Shown here piece by piece: positions 1 through 12,100 of a stretch of DNA of 64,000 bases (position 1 is the first letter of the stretch; each line of letters starts with the position of its first letter). Source of the DNA: Pantoea sp. Ap-967 (GTDB lineage Bacteria; Pseudomonadota; Gammaproteobacteria; Pseudomonadales; Pseudomonadaceae). Below the pieces are notes generated by a model. The model did not search any database, was not told the origin of the DNA, and was given only the letters and a program-made list of their open reading frames with translations. The stretch is taken from positions 1 to 64,000 of the forward strand of contig NZ_VWXK01000014.1 of assembly GCF_011752565.1 (NCBI RefSeq), in the 5' to 3' direction. The translations under genes were made by a program, and so were the position numbers.

Positions 1-40
1 TGATTCGTTGATCCATGGGGGACTCTTGGTTCCAGGGCAT
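1..40 (-). CDS. IS481-family transposase, N-terminal 13 codons only (cut by window edge)
   Basis: Reading leftwards from an ATG at 38-40, the visible residues are MPWNQESPMDQRI. This resembles the start of IS481-type DDE transposases, which commonly open with MPW..., MDQ and then a helix-turn-helix. A strong Shine-Dalgarno AGGAGGT lies at 49-55, 8 bases before the ATG. Two near-identical 21-bp direct repeats follow at 73-93 and 98-118, as expected for a transposase-binding IS end. The rest of the gene is outside the window, so the family call rests on 13 residues plus context. Confidence 0.5.
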   Translation of the reverse strand, partial: MPWNQESPMDQRI

Positions 41-72
41 GATCAGATACCTCCTGATCATGCGTATTAGCC

Positions 73-120
73 TGTAAACCATGTCCCCGGTTTGGAATGT
101 AAACGATGTCTCCGGTTTGT
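73..120. mobile_element. terminal region of an insertion sequence (subterminal direct repeats)
   Basis: TGTAAACCATGTCCCCGGTTT at 73 and a copy with two changes at 98 (TGTAAACGATGTCTCCGGTTT) repeat with a 25-bp period just outside the putative transposase start. The element probably ends near 118-121, directly against a REP sequence. I cannot see the other end or the target duplication. Confidence 0.5.
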
Positions 121-123
121 ACC

Positions 124-173
124 CGGGGCAAGCCCGCTCCTACAAGGAGCGGGGTTGGCCGCGAAGAGGCCGG
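124..173. repeat. REP element (GGGCAAGCCC class)
   Basis: A REP-type palindrome with core GGGGCAAGCCCGCTCCTAC is followed by GAGCGGGGTTGGCCGCGAAGA. It lies between the IS end and the stop codon of the ABC ATPase gene. The usual TTCGC in front of the core is missing and replaced by TACCC, which suggests the IS entered at or beside the REP. Confidence 0.75.
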
Positions 174-178
174 TACGG

Positions 179-922
179 TCAGAGCACCTGGCGCAGGAAG
201 GCCTGGGCCCGTGGGTCTTTCGGCGCAGCGAAGAACTCAGCCGGGGCCGAGTCTTCCAGCAGCTTGCCATGGTCGAAGAACAGCACGCGATCCGCCACTT
301 CCCGGGCAAAGCCCATTTCATGGGTCACGCAGACCATGGTCATGCCTTCCTGGGCCAGGGTCTTCATCACGTCCAGCACTTCACCGACCATTTCCGGGTC
401 GAGCGCCGAGGTCGGCTCGTCGAACAGCATCACCTTCGGGTCCATCGCCAGGGCGCGGGCGATTGCCACCCGCTGCTGCTGGCCGCCAGACAGGCGCGAG
501 GGGAACTCGTTGGCCTTCTGCGCGATACCCACTTTTTCCAGCAACGCCCGCGCCTTGGCTTCACGCTCGGCCTTGTTGCGCTTGCGCACCACCTTCTGCG
601 CCAGGCACAGGTTTTCCAGCACGGTCATGTGCGGGAACAGGTTGAAGTGCTGGAACACCATGCCCACTTCGCGGCGGTAGGCGTTGATGTCGGTCTTGGG
701 GTCGGCCAGTTGCAGGCCGTCGATGGCCACATGGCCTTCGTCGAAATGCTCCAGGCCGTTCAGGCAGCGCAGGAAGGTCGACTTGCCCGAGCCGGACGGG
801 CCAAGCACTACCACCACCTCGCCCTTGGCGACCTGGGTGGTGACGTTATCCACAGCCCGTACCACCTGGCCACGGGTGTCGAAGACTTTCAGCAGGTCAC
901 GAACTTCAATCACTTTGCGCAA
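179..922 (-). CDS. polar amino-acid ABC transporter, ATP-binding protein
   Basis: This 247-residue ATPase energises uptake of an amino acid. The Walker A motif GPSGSGKST is at residues 41-49, the signature LSGGQ at 144-148 and the Walker B VMLFDEPTSALD from about 164. Length and motifs match the GlnQ/HisP/AotP family. Its start overlaps the 3' end of the permease gene by 17 bases, and the binding-protein gene lies upstream on the same strand, so the three genes form one transport operon. The substrate cannot be fixed from sequence; basic or acidic amino acids are the family's usual cargo. Confidence 0.93.
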   Translation of the reverse strand: MRKVIEVRDLLKVFDTRGQVVRAVDNVTTQVAKGEVVVVLGPSGSGKSTFLRCLNGLEHFDEGHVAIDGLQLADPKTDINAYRREVGMVFQHFNLFPHMTVLENLCLAQKVVRKRNKAEREAKARALLEKVGIAQKANEFPSRLSGGQQQRVAIARALAMDPKVMLFDEPTSALDPEMVGEVLDVMKTLAQEGMTMVCVTHEMGFAREVADRVLFFDHGKLLEDSAPAEFFAAPKDPRAQAFLRQVL

Positions 923-1868
923 GCCTCCGCTCGAGCCGGCTGGCGATGTGCGACAGCGGCAGGTTGATCAGCAGGTACAGGCCTGCCACGCAGAACCAGA
1001 TCTCGAAGGTCGAGAACGACGTGGTAATGGCCTCGCGGCCGCTCTTGGTCAGCTCGGTGATGGCGATCACCGACACCAGCGAGGTGTCCTTGACCAGGCT
1101 GATGAACTGCCCGGCCAACGGTGGCAGCACGCGCTTGAACGCCTGCGGCAGGATCACATGGCGCATCGACTGGCCGGCATTGAGGCCCAGCGAACGGGCC
1201 GCCTCGTTCTGCCCCTTGGCAATCGACTGCACGCCAGCGCGGACGATTTCCGCCACGTAGGCGCCAGTGAACAGCGCCAGCGCCGCCACCCCGGCGAACT
1301 CGCGGGACAGGTTGAGCACGGTGCCGATGAAGAAGTAGAAGATGAAGATCTGCACCAGCAACGGCGTGCCGCGCACCAGTTCGACGTAGACGGTCGACAG
1401 GTCGCGCAGGGTCGGGTTGTTCGACAACCGGCACAGCCCGGCAAACAGGCCGATCACCAGGCCCAGCGCGCCAGACACCACCGAGATCCACAAGGTGGTC
1501 CACAGGCCCCAGGCCAGCGGGCCGGCCGCCCAGTGGCGGGTGACGCCGATCTGGTCGCCTTCGGAGACGTCGTCGCCGCGGCTCAGTTGCAGGCTGTCCT
1601 TGGCCACGTCCAGCACCTGCTCGGCACCGCTCTCGTCCTTCAGCGTAACGCGGGCGTTATCGCCGGAAACGACGATTTCCTGCACAGTGCCGTAGCCGCT
1701 GGCACGCTGCGCCTCTTCGGCCTTGTAGGCGAAGTATTGCGGAACGCGGTTCCAGCGCCACTCGTAGGAAATCATCGAAGTGGCCAGGTACAGGCTGAGC
1801 GCCAGGCCCACCAGGACCAGCGCGGTCAGCGCATGCCAGGGCCACTGGGCTTTCTTGTGTTTGATCAC
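906..1868 (-). CDS. polar amino-acid ABC transporter, permease
   Basis: This is a 320-residue inner-membrane permease of the HisM/GlnP family. The EAA loop typical of these permeases reads AARSLGLNAGQSMRHVILPQA. After a first membrane helix (about residues 13-31) comes a soluble stretch of about 90 residues (about 32-120) before the core permease domain starts at WGLWTTLWISVV. Most family members lack such an insert; it is likely periplasmic. The gene sits between the binding-protein gene and the ATPase gene, overlapping the latter by 17 bases. It should form the membrane channel of this importer. Confidence 0.92.
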   Translation of the reverse strand: MIKHKKAQWPWHALTALVLVGLALSLYLATSMISYEWRWNRVPQYFAYKAEEAQRASGYGTVQEIVVSGDNARVTLKDESGAEQVLDVAKDSLQLSRGDDVSEGDQIGVTRHWAAGPLAWGLWTTLWISVVSGALGLVIGLFAGLCRLSNNPTLRDLSTVYVELVRGTPLLVQIFIFYFFIGTVLNLSREFAGVAALALFTGAYVAEIVRAGVQSIAKGQNEAARSLGLNAGQSMRHVILPQAFKRVLPPLAGQFISLVKDTSLVSVIAITELTKSGREAITTSFSTFEIWFCVAGLYLLINLPLSHIASRLERRLAQSD

Positions 1869-1946
1869 GTGGGTACTTCCGTAAAAGCGAACGCGCAGGG
1901 TTTACCTGCGCGTCGGGGGTCAGAGCCTGGGCTTGTGGCCTGGGCC

Positions 1947-2747
1947 TTATTCCATTTCCTTCAGCCAGTCCTTGTTCTTGAACCACTTGTCGTGGATACG
2001 ATCGTAGGTCCCGTCATGCTTGATCTGGTGCAGGAAGTTGTTGATGAAGTTGATGCTGTCGTAGTCGCCCTTCTTGAGGCCAAAGGCCAGCGGCTCGTAG
2101 GTGAAGGGTTCTTCGAGGAACAATAGCTTGCCAGCGCCGGCCTTCTCCACCGCCACCACGTTGTACGGCGCGTCGTAGACGAAGGCGTCGGCCTTGCCGT
2201 TGACCACGTCCATCACCGCTTCCTGTTCGTTGTCGTAGCCGTGGTACTTGGCCTTGCCGATCAGCTTCTTGGACACCATCTCGCCGGTGGTGCCGAGCTT
2301 GGAGGTCAGGCGGTATTTCTCGTCGTTGAGGTCTTTGTACGACTTGATCTCGCCGGCCAGCTCCTTGCGGATCAGCAGGGTCTGGCCCACCACGATGAAG
2401 GGTTCGCTGAAGTTCAGGCGCAGGTTGCGTTCCTGGGTCAGGGTCATGCCGCTGCCGATCATGTCGAACTTGCCGGTCAGCAGGGCCGGGATGATGCCGT
2501 CGTAGGCCGTGGAAACCGCCTCGAACTTCACGCCCATGGACTTGGCCATGGCCTTGAGGATGTCGACTTCGAAGCCGATGATTTCACCGCGCTTGTTGGT
2601 CATCTGGAACGGCATGTAGGTGGGGTCCATGCCCACTTTCAGGGTGCCACGCTTGACCGCATCGTCGATGGCGCCAGCCTGGGCCGCAGTTACCGCGACC
2701 AGGGCGGTGACACCGACCAGCAGGCGCGAAAGGTATTTCTTGATCAT
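1947..2747 (-). CDS. polar amino-acid ABC transporter, periplasmic substrate-binding protein
   Basis: This protein is 266 residues from the chosen ATG at 2747 (MIKKYLSRLL), which has a Shine-Dalgarno AGGGGA 8 bases upstream. An ATG-less extension to 2777 is unlikely because it would put residues before a clean signal peptide (about 1-24, ending AAQA). The mature part is a family-3 solute-binding protein with the usual openings LKVGMDPTYMPFQM and GFEVDILKAMAKSMG. It captures the ligand in the periplasm and passes it to the permease. It is the first gene of the operon. Ligand unknown. Confidence 0.93.
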   Translation of the reverse strand: MIKKYLSRLLVGVTALVAVTAAQAGAIDDAVKRGTLKVGMDPTYMPFQMTNKRGEIIGFEVDILKAMAKSMGVKFEAVSTAYDGIIPALLTGKFDMIGSGMTLTQERNLRLNFSEPFIVVGQTLLIRKELAGEIKSYKDLNDEKYRLTSKLGTTGEMVSKKLIGKAKYHGYDNEQEAVMDVVNGKADAFVYDAPYNVVAVEKAGAGKLLFLEEPFTYEPLAFGLKKGDYDSINFINNFLHQIKHDGTYDRIHDKWFKNKDWLKEME

Positions 2748-2907
2748 CACCAAGTCCCCTAGGAAAAAAGAAACCAATCTTATTGTCTTGGCACGGCCGT
2801 ACCGGCCGATGCGGATTATCGGAGAGGGATGCTAACGCATGGCGGCCCTGGGACCTAGAGCCGGGGGGGACTTTGTTGGCCAAAATCGAGGGATGGCGGG
2901 GAATTGA

Positions 2908-2992
2908 GCGCCGCTTGGGCGGCGCATCGCGAGCTTTGCTCGCTCCTACAGGTGTTCAGTGTAGGAGCGAGCGCAGCTCGCGATAGCGGCCT
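2908..2992. repeat. REP pair (GCGAGC/GCTCGC class) between two genes
   Basis: Two REP cores face each other, ATCGCGAGCTTTGCTCGCTC at about 2926 and its inverse at 2960-2983, with a GCGCCGC/GGCGGCGC stem on the left. The pair fills the space between the binding-protein gene and the stop codon of opgH and ends almost on that stop. Such pairs can stabilise the 3' end of the opgH transcript. Confidence 0.85.
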
Positions 2993-2993
2993 G

Positions 2994-5559
<2,566 letters not shown>

Positions 5560-5567
<8 letters not shown>

Positions 5568-7296
5568 CGGCAGGCAACTGATAGCTCCAGGTCTCGGTCA
5601 GCACCTGTTCGGTGGTGGCCGGGGTCCCGTTGGTGGGCGCCGCATCGGCGGCTGGTTGTTCGGCCTTGGCGGGCTCCGCCTTGGCTGCCTTGTCGTGTTT
5701 GGCGTGCTTGGCGACGGCCTTCTCGTGCTTGGCTTCCTCGGCAGGCTTGGCCGGCTCGACAGGTACGTCACGCACCAGCGCAGCGCGCATTTCGGTGGAC
5801 TTGTTGGCTTCCTTGACCTTCAACCGCAGGGTCAGGCGCCAGCCCTTGGTTTCCGGGTTGTAGCGCAGGTTGTTCTCGACCACCTCGGCGTTGTCGCCGA
5901 CGCTGATCTGGCTGCGTACCGGGGCGTCTTCAGGCAGGGTGGCCAGGGCCGGGCCCGTGAAGTCGACCAGGAAGGCCACGCTGCCGTCAGGCTGGCGGAT
6001 CAGGTTGGACTGCTTGACGTCACCGGTGGAGCGCATGGTCTGGCTGACCGAACCCAGGTCCTGGGCCTGGAACTGGGCCTCGTTGATGGTCCAGTGCAGG
6101 CGGTAGGCGTACTCGAACGGCTTGCCCGGCTCTGGCAGGGTTTCCGGGCTCCAGAAGGCAACGATGTTGTCGTTGGTTTCGTCGGCGGTCGGGATTTCCA
6201 CCAGGTCGACGGTGCCCTTGCCCCAATCGCCCTTCGGCTCGATCCAGGCGCTTGGGCGCTTCTGGTAGTTGTCGTCGAGGTCTTCGTAGTCCTTGAAGTC
6301 ACGGTGACGCTGCATCAGGCCGAAACCACGTGGGTTTTCCACGCTGAAGTTGCTCACGGCCAGGTGTTTCGGGTTGTTCAGCGGACGCCAGATCCACTCG
6401 CCATTGCCGGCGTGGATCGACAGGCCTTCGGAGTCGTGCAGGGCTGGGCGGTAGTTCAGCACCTTCGATGGCTGGTTAGGGCCGAACAGGTACATGCTGG
6501 TGAGCGGCGCGACACCCAGGCGGCTGACGTGGTCACGCAGGAACACACGCGACTGCACATCGACCACGGTGTCGTTGCCCGGACGCAGGATCAGCTTGTA
6601 GGCGCCGGTGGAGCGCGGCGAGTCCAGCAGGGCGTAGATCACCAGGTGCTTGTCGGCAGGCTTTGGCTTTTCTACCCAGAACTCGGTAAAGCGCGGGAAT
6701 TCCTCGCCAGACGGCAGCGCGGTGTCGATCGCCAGGCCACGGGCCGACAGGCCGTACACATGGCCCTTGCCGACCACGCGGAAGTAGCTGGCCCCCAGCA
6801 GGGTCATGATCTCGTCCTGCTTGTCGGCCTTGTTGATCGGGTAGAGCACACGGAAGCCGGCGTAGCCGAGGTTCTTGGTGGTTTCCGGGTCGTGCGGGAC
6901 GTCACCGAACTCGAAGCGGCTGGCGTCGTACTTGATTTCCTCGACCTTGCTGGCGGTGACCTCGTTGATCTTCACCGGCGTATCGAAGTGCATGCCCTGG
7001 TGGTAGAACGACAGCTTGAATGGGGTCTTGTCCTTGGCCCATTCGGCCTTTTCCTGCAGGAAGTGGATCTTCTGGTAGTCCGCGAACTTCATGTCGCGGA
7101 ACACAGCAGGCAGGTTGCTTTTCGGTGCTTCGTATTTCTGGCCGGCCAGATCCTTTGCCTTGGCTGCAACATCGTCAAGATTGAATGCCCACAGCTGGCC
7201 CGCGCTCATCAGGCCGACCAGTGCCACACTGGCCATCAGGGCCTTGCGCAGCCCGGTGCCGGGGATTCTTGATGCTTTTTGGGGACTAACAATCAC
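5560..7296 (-). CDS. opgG: glucans biosynthesis protein OpgG
   Basis: This 578-residue periplasmic protein acts with OpgH in making osmoregulated periplasmic glucans, probably in branching or release. I place the start at the GTG at 7296 (MIVSPQKASR), preceded by GAGGG 7 bases upstream. The open frame extends to 7398, but that would add 34 residues before the signal peptide. The signal sequence ends near SAGQLWA, followed by FNLDDVAAKAKDLAG, the usual mature start. The C-terminus carries a low-complexity Lys/Ala/Glu tail (residues about 520-560). It is the first gene of the opgGH operon. Confidence 0.96.
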
Positions 7297-7519
7297 GAGC
7301 AACCCTCGCCGAAAACAGATCATGAAACCAACGGCCAGCGACAAATGCCGGGTTGGCGAGCACTGTTCGGACCCCGTGAGGGCGTAATGATTCCCCAAAC
7401 GGATCCAGACAATGCTCGAGTCAGAGTGAAACGAACCCGCGAACGCAGGCTCACGCAGCGCGCGATTATCCAGCAGGATGCGTTACAACGCATCAGGCTG
7501 GACTAACTATTTATCGTAC

Positions 7520-7555
7520 AAAACCCCTTGTTTTCCTACAAACAAAGGGTTTTTT
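7520..7555. terminator. bidirectional intrinsic terminator between dtd and the opgG upstream region
   Basis: AAAACCCCTTGTTT and AAACAAAGGGTTTTTT form a long hairpin with a T run on either strand. It ends pip-dtd transcription, which runs leftwards; nothing upstream on the plus strand obviously needs it. Confidence 0.75.
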
Positions 7556-7559
7556 AACC

Positions 7560-7997
7560 TCATATTTGTAACAAGAATGTCACGGGGCCATCATTGACCA
7601 GGTGTACCTGCATGTCGGCGCCGAAGCGCCCGCTGGCCACATCGGCGTGCTGTTGGCGCGCCTGCTGGAAAAGATAGTCGAACAACTCGGCGCCCAATGC
7701 CGGCGGCGCTGCGGTGGAAAAACTCGGGCGCATGCCACTGCGGGTATCGGCCGCCAGGGTGAACTGGGACACCAGCAACAAGCCGCCCTGCACGTCCTTG
7801 AGCGACAGGTTCATCTTGCCCTGCGGGTCACTGAACACCCGGTAGTTGAGCAGCTTGTGCAACAGCTTATCGGCATGCTCGCGGGTATCTTCAGGCTCGA
7901 CCGCCACCAGCACCAGCAAGCCCTGGTCGATGGCGCCGACGATTTCCCCGCCCACTTCCACCCGGGCGCCGCGCACACGCTGCAGCAAGCCCCTCAT
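7560..7997 (-). CDS. dtd: D-aminoacyl-tRNA deacylase
   Basis: This 145-residue cytosolic enzyme cleaves D-amino acids (classically D-Tyr) from mischarged tRNA. The family motifs SQFTLAAD (about residues 77-84) and the C-terminal VNDGPVTFLL are both present. Length equals that of E. coli Dtd. Its ATG overlaps the stop of pip by 4 bases (ATGA), so it is coupled to pip, and the two share the terminator at 7520. Confidence 0.97.
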   Translation of the reverse strand: MRGLLQRVRGARVEVGGEIVGAIDQGLLVLVAVEPEDTREHADKLLHKLLNYRVFSDPQGKMNLSLKDVQGGLLLVSQFTLAADTRSGMRPSFSTAAPPALGAELFDYLFQQARQQHADVASGRFGADMQVHLVNDGPVTFLLQI

Positions 7998-8965
7998 GCT
8001 TCTTCCAGGGGCAGGTCGAGCAGGCGCCGCGCCATCTGGTCGGCGGCACGTACCAGGGCATCGGTGATACCCGGCTCGGAAGCGGCGTGGCCAGCATCGC
8101 GAATCACCTTCAGCTCACTGTTCGGCCAGGCCTGGTGCAGCGCCCAGGCGTTGTCCAGCGGGCAGATCACGTCATAGCGGCCATGCACGATCACCGCCGG
8201 CAGGTGGGCGATTTTCGGCATGTCGCGAATCAGTTGGTCGGGCTCCAGGAAGGCATCGTTCATGAAGTAGTGGCATTCGATGCGGGCAATCGACAAGGCC
8301 CGCTGCGGCTCGGAGAAGCGGTCGACCACCAGCGGGTTCGGGCGCAGGGTGGCGGTGCGGCCTTCCCAGGTGGACCAGGCCTTGGCCGCGTGCATCTGGG
8401 CGATCTGGTCGTTGCCGGTGAGGCGCTTGTGGAAGGCCTTGACCAGGTCGTCGCGCTCTTCCGGCGGAATCGGTGCAATGTAATCCTGCCAGTAGTCGGG
8501 GAACATGCGGCTGGCGCCTTCCTGGTAGAACCACTGGATCTCCTGTGGCCGGCACAGGAAGATGCCGCGCAGGATCAAACCATGCACGCGCTCGGGGTGG
8601 GTCTGGGCGTAGGCCAGGGCCAGGGTCGAGCCCCACGAGCCGCCGAACAGCACCCACTTGTCGATGCCAAGGTGCTTGCGGATGCGCTCCAGGTCCTCGA
8701 CCAGGTGCCAGGTGGTGTTGTTCTCCAGGCTCGCGTGCGGCGTGGAGCGGCCACAGCCGCGCTGGTCGAAGGTGATGATGCGGTACAGGTTGGGGTCGAA
8801 GTAGCAGCGGCTCTGGGCATCGCAGCCAGCGCCCGGGCCACCGTGGATGAACACCACGGGCAGGCCTTCCGGTGAGCCGCTTTCATCGACATACAGCACA
8901 TGCGGCGCTTCCACGGCCAGATCGTGCCGGGCGTAGGGTTTGATCTGCGGGTAGAGGGTCTGCAT
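7994..8965 (-). CDS. pip: proline iminopeptidase
   Basis: This 323-residue alpha/beta-hydrolase (peptidase family S33) removes N-terminal proline from peptides. The start is the ATG at 8965 (MQTLYPQIKPYARHDL). The frame is open much further upstream, but family members begin here. It shows the oxyanion-hole segment HGGPGAG, the nucleophile elbow GGSWGS, and late Asp and His in HGRYDVICP and DAGHAASEP. It is the first gene of the pip-dtd pair and is divergent from the giant NEL gene at 9116. Confidence 0.95.
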   Translation of the reverse strand: MQTLYPQIKPYARHDLAVEAPHVLYVDESGSPEGLPVVFIHGGPGAGCDAQSRCYFDPNLYRIITFDQRGCGRSTPHASLENNTTWHLVEDLERIRKHLGIDKWVLFGGSWGSTLALAYAQTHPERVHGLILRGIFLCRPQEIQWFYQEGASRMFPDYWQDYIAPIPPEERDDLVKAFHKRLTGNDQIAQMHAAKAWSTWEGRTATLRPNPLVVDRFSEPQRALSIARIECHYFMNDAFLEPDQLIRDMPKIAHLPAVIVHGRYDVICPLDNAWALHQAWPNSELKVIRDAGHAASEPGITDALVRAADQMARRLLDLPLEEA

Positions 8966-9115
8966 CGCGCACTCCGTGTGAGGATTAATTCGGCCGTGGG
9001 CCATCATAAACCTGAATTGCGCTTTGAGCATGTGTCTCGGCAAGATCATCTTATGTGCAGGGCGCAGGCAGCGCTCAATAGCATCGGGAGAACTCAGCCA
9101 ACGTGAGATTTCCCC

Positions 9116-12100
9116 ATGTTCGACCCGGTCAAACCCACAGCCTCCAACCCAGGCCACTACCACCAGCTGGTCAGCAGCAAGCTGCCGGGTTGGGTCGCCA
9201 ATGCCCAGCCCGAGCAGCGCCAACGCATGCGCCAGGCGGCCAGCCAGCGCGACCCGCAGCTTGAACGGGCCTGCCTGGCCCACCCGGCGGTGGCCAAGGC
9301 GCTGACGCACACCTATGGAAAGCACCAGCAGGCCGAGGCCGGGCTGAAGGCGCTGCTGGCCACCGTGCCGGCGCTTGAGCCGTACGCCACCGGCCTGCTG
9401 ACGGAGGCGATCAAGCAGCGCTTCGGGCAGGCGCTCGACGTATCACGCACCTACCTGATGAACCTGCAGCGGGTGGCCGAGCTGAAGGAAGCGTTGTCCA
9501 GCCTGGGCGACGATCCCTTTGCCACCTCGTCCCGTGCCTTGAAACTGGCCACGCAATCGCTGCTGCACAGTGCCCTGCAGAATTTCGAGGCGTTCGAGGC
9601 GCAGCCCGGGGGGCTCAGCGCCGGCAACAATGCATCAGCCATTCTCGACAGCAACGACGTCAGCCTGTTATCCAGGGCGCAGAAGCTGCCCATCCTCGCA
9701 GAGGAGTTCGCAGCCCTGGCGCGCGAGCTGGATATCGGTGGCAAGTACCAGGGGCTGCTCGATGCGCTCGACCCGCCAGCCGACCAGCCTGACGCCGACG
9801 CCGTCCGGGCGGTATTCAAGACTGCCGAGCGCTCCTCGTTTACCTTGCAGGTTCACCAGGCCTTCCTGTTGGGCAAGATCGACAGCGCCGTCCATGCAAC
9901 CCTGCTCAAGCTCGACCGCGACAGCCCGGTCGAGCATGACGGGCGCCCCGTACTCTGCGCGGGTGTCGAACTGCTGCACACTACGCTCACCGGCGCCATG
10001 GCCATTGGCATCGACGCCCGCGTTGAAACCGGCGCGGGCCGATTCCCGCCAGGGCCTGAGTTTCCCTATGACGGCTGGCTGGTGCTGTACCTGCCCGGCA
10101 TGCCCGAGCCCTTGACCCAACATGCCAGCAGGGCCGATGCCGAAGCCTTCCTGCTCAAGCAACTGCCCACGCTGCGGCGCAAGGAACACCAGCAACTGCT
10201 ACCCGACCGCCACAAGGCCGGTTTCCTTGAAAAGCTCACCGACACCCTGGAACCCTACACCTGGAACGCCAGCGGCCAGTTCAAGGAACGTATCCCCGAT
10301 CCCGATGCCCACGTGCGCTTGCACGTGCAGCCCTTCACCCAACCGTGCCTCGATGCGTTGGCGGCCCAGCGCCAGCAGCGCCTGAGGGACGACGCACTGT
10401 TTCACGCGGTGCCCACCGCCACCCAGGACGGCATCACTGCCGAGCGCCACCTTGGCTACTTCAAGGCCCTGTCGCTGACCAGCCTCAATATCGCGGCCCT
10501 TTTCATCCCGCCGCTGGGCGCGGTGATGCTCGGCGTTACCGTGCTGCAGCTGGCCAATGAAGCCTTCGAGGGCATCGACAGCTGGCTCGAAGGCGACCGT
10601 CAGCAGGCCTTCGACTACTTGATGGATGTAATCGACAACGTCGCCATCATGGCGGCGCTGCTTGCTGCGGCCCAGGGCCAAGGCATCCCGGTGGTGGAAC
10701 GAATCCCGGTGGAAACGCCGTCGTTCATCGAAGAACTGCAACCGGTCGAGCTGCCCGACGGCGAGCACCGCCTGTGGAAACCTGACCTGGCCCCCTTCGC
10801 TCACGACCTGGTACTGCCGGCAGGGCTCAAGCCAGACGCCTCCGGGTTGATTCACCACGCCGGCAAAACCTGGCTGCCAGTTGAGGACCGGGTGTTCTCG
10901 GTCAGGCAGGCGGGCAATGAGTACCGCCTGGAACACCCCACCCGCCCCCAGGCCTACCAGCCGGCTGCCCGGCACAACGGTTTCGGGGCATGGCTGCTGG
11001 AAACCGAGCAGCCGCAAACCTGGCGCGGCCCTGCCCTGCTGCGCCGCCTGGGCCATCTGAGCGCCCAGGTCGACGAGGCAAGCCTGCAGACGGCCCTGAA
11101 AACCTGCGATATCGACGAAGACGTGCTGCGCCGAACACTGGCAGAAAACCGCCGCTTGCCCGCCTTGCTGGAAGACACCCTGCAACGCTTCAAGCTGGGC
11201 CAAACCTACCTCTCGCCCGGCGAGTTCGCCCGCGCCTATGAAAACCTGCCCGGCCCTCAGGCGGCCAGCAGCGACAGCATCCAGCGCGTCTATCCCAACC
11301 TGCCAAGCCCGGTTGTGGATGAACTTATCCACAGCGCCAGCGCCCTTGAGCGGGAACAACTCGCCACCGGCAAGATCCCCCTACGCCTGGTCGAGGAAAT
11401 CCGCGTTTACCAACAGCGCATTCGCCTCGCCCGGACCTACGAAGGCCTGTACCTGGCTGGCGTGCAAAGCTGGGACAGCGACCGCCTGATCCTGCAAACC
11501 CTGCAGCGCCTGCCAGGCTGGCCGGCAGAGACAAAGCTGCAGCTACTCCAGCGCAGCCACTGGCCCGACCAGCTGCATGCCATCGGCCCGCTGGACGCCC
11601 GGCCTTCCCCCACCATCACCCATGCCCAAGCCGGTTACATCGTGCGTGAGACGACCCTGCGCGAAACACCGGTAACCCTGCACCCAGACCTTTTCACCGC
11701 ACTGCACCAAGCCCTGCCCGAGGCCATGGCGCAGTTGCAGGTGGCCGATGGCAAGGCGTTGCAGCGCCTGATGCAGCACAGCCCACTGCTACCGCGCCCA
11801 GCCTTGCGCGCCACCCTGGCCATGCAACCCATTCGCCCCGGCTTGCGTTCGCCCATGCGCCTGGCCGATGGCCGCCTGGGCTACCCACTGAGCAGCGGCG
11901 ACAACGCAGCCCAAGGCAGCACGCGCCAGCACCTGCTCGCCACCGTGCGAGCGACCGGCATCCCGGAGCGCACCAACAGGCCGGCCGAGCACATCCTGAT
12001 GTCGATTGCCGGCCAAGGCCGCAACCGCCTGCAGATCGTCGAATACCTGACCGCACTGCTGGAAGAACGCAGCGCGCTGCAACGCGGGCTGGACGACTGG

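Noticed and set aside
8966..9325. Upstream extension of the pip reading frame into the giant gene
   Set aside because: Adds 120 residues unlike the family and overlaps the start of the NEL gene.
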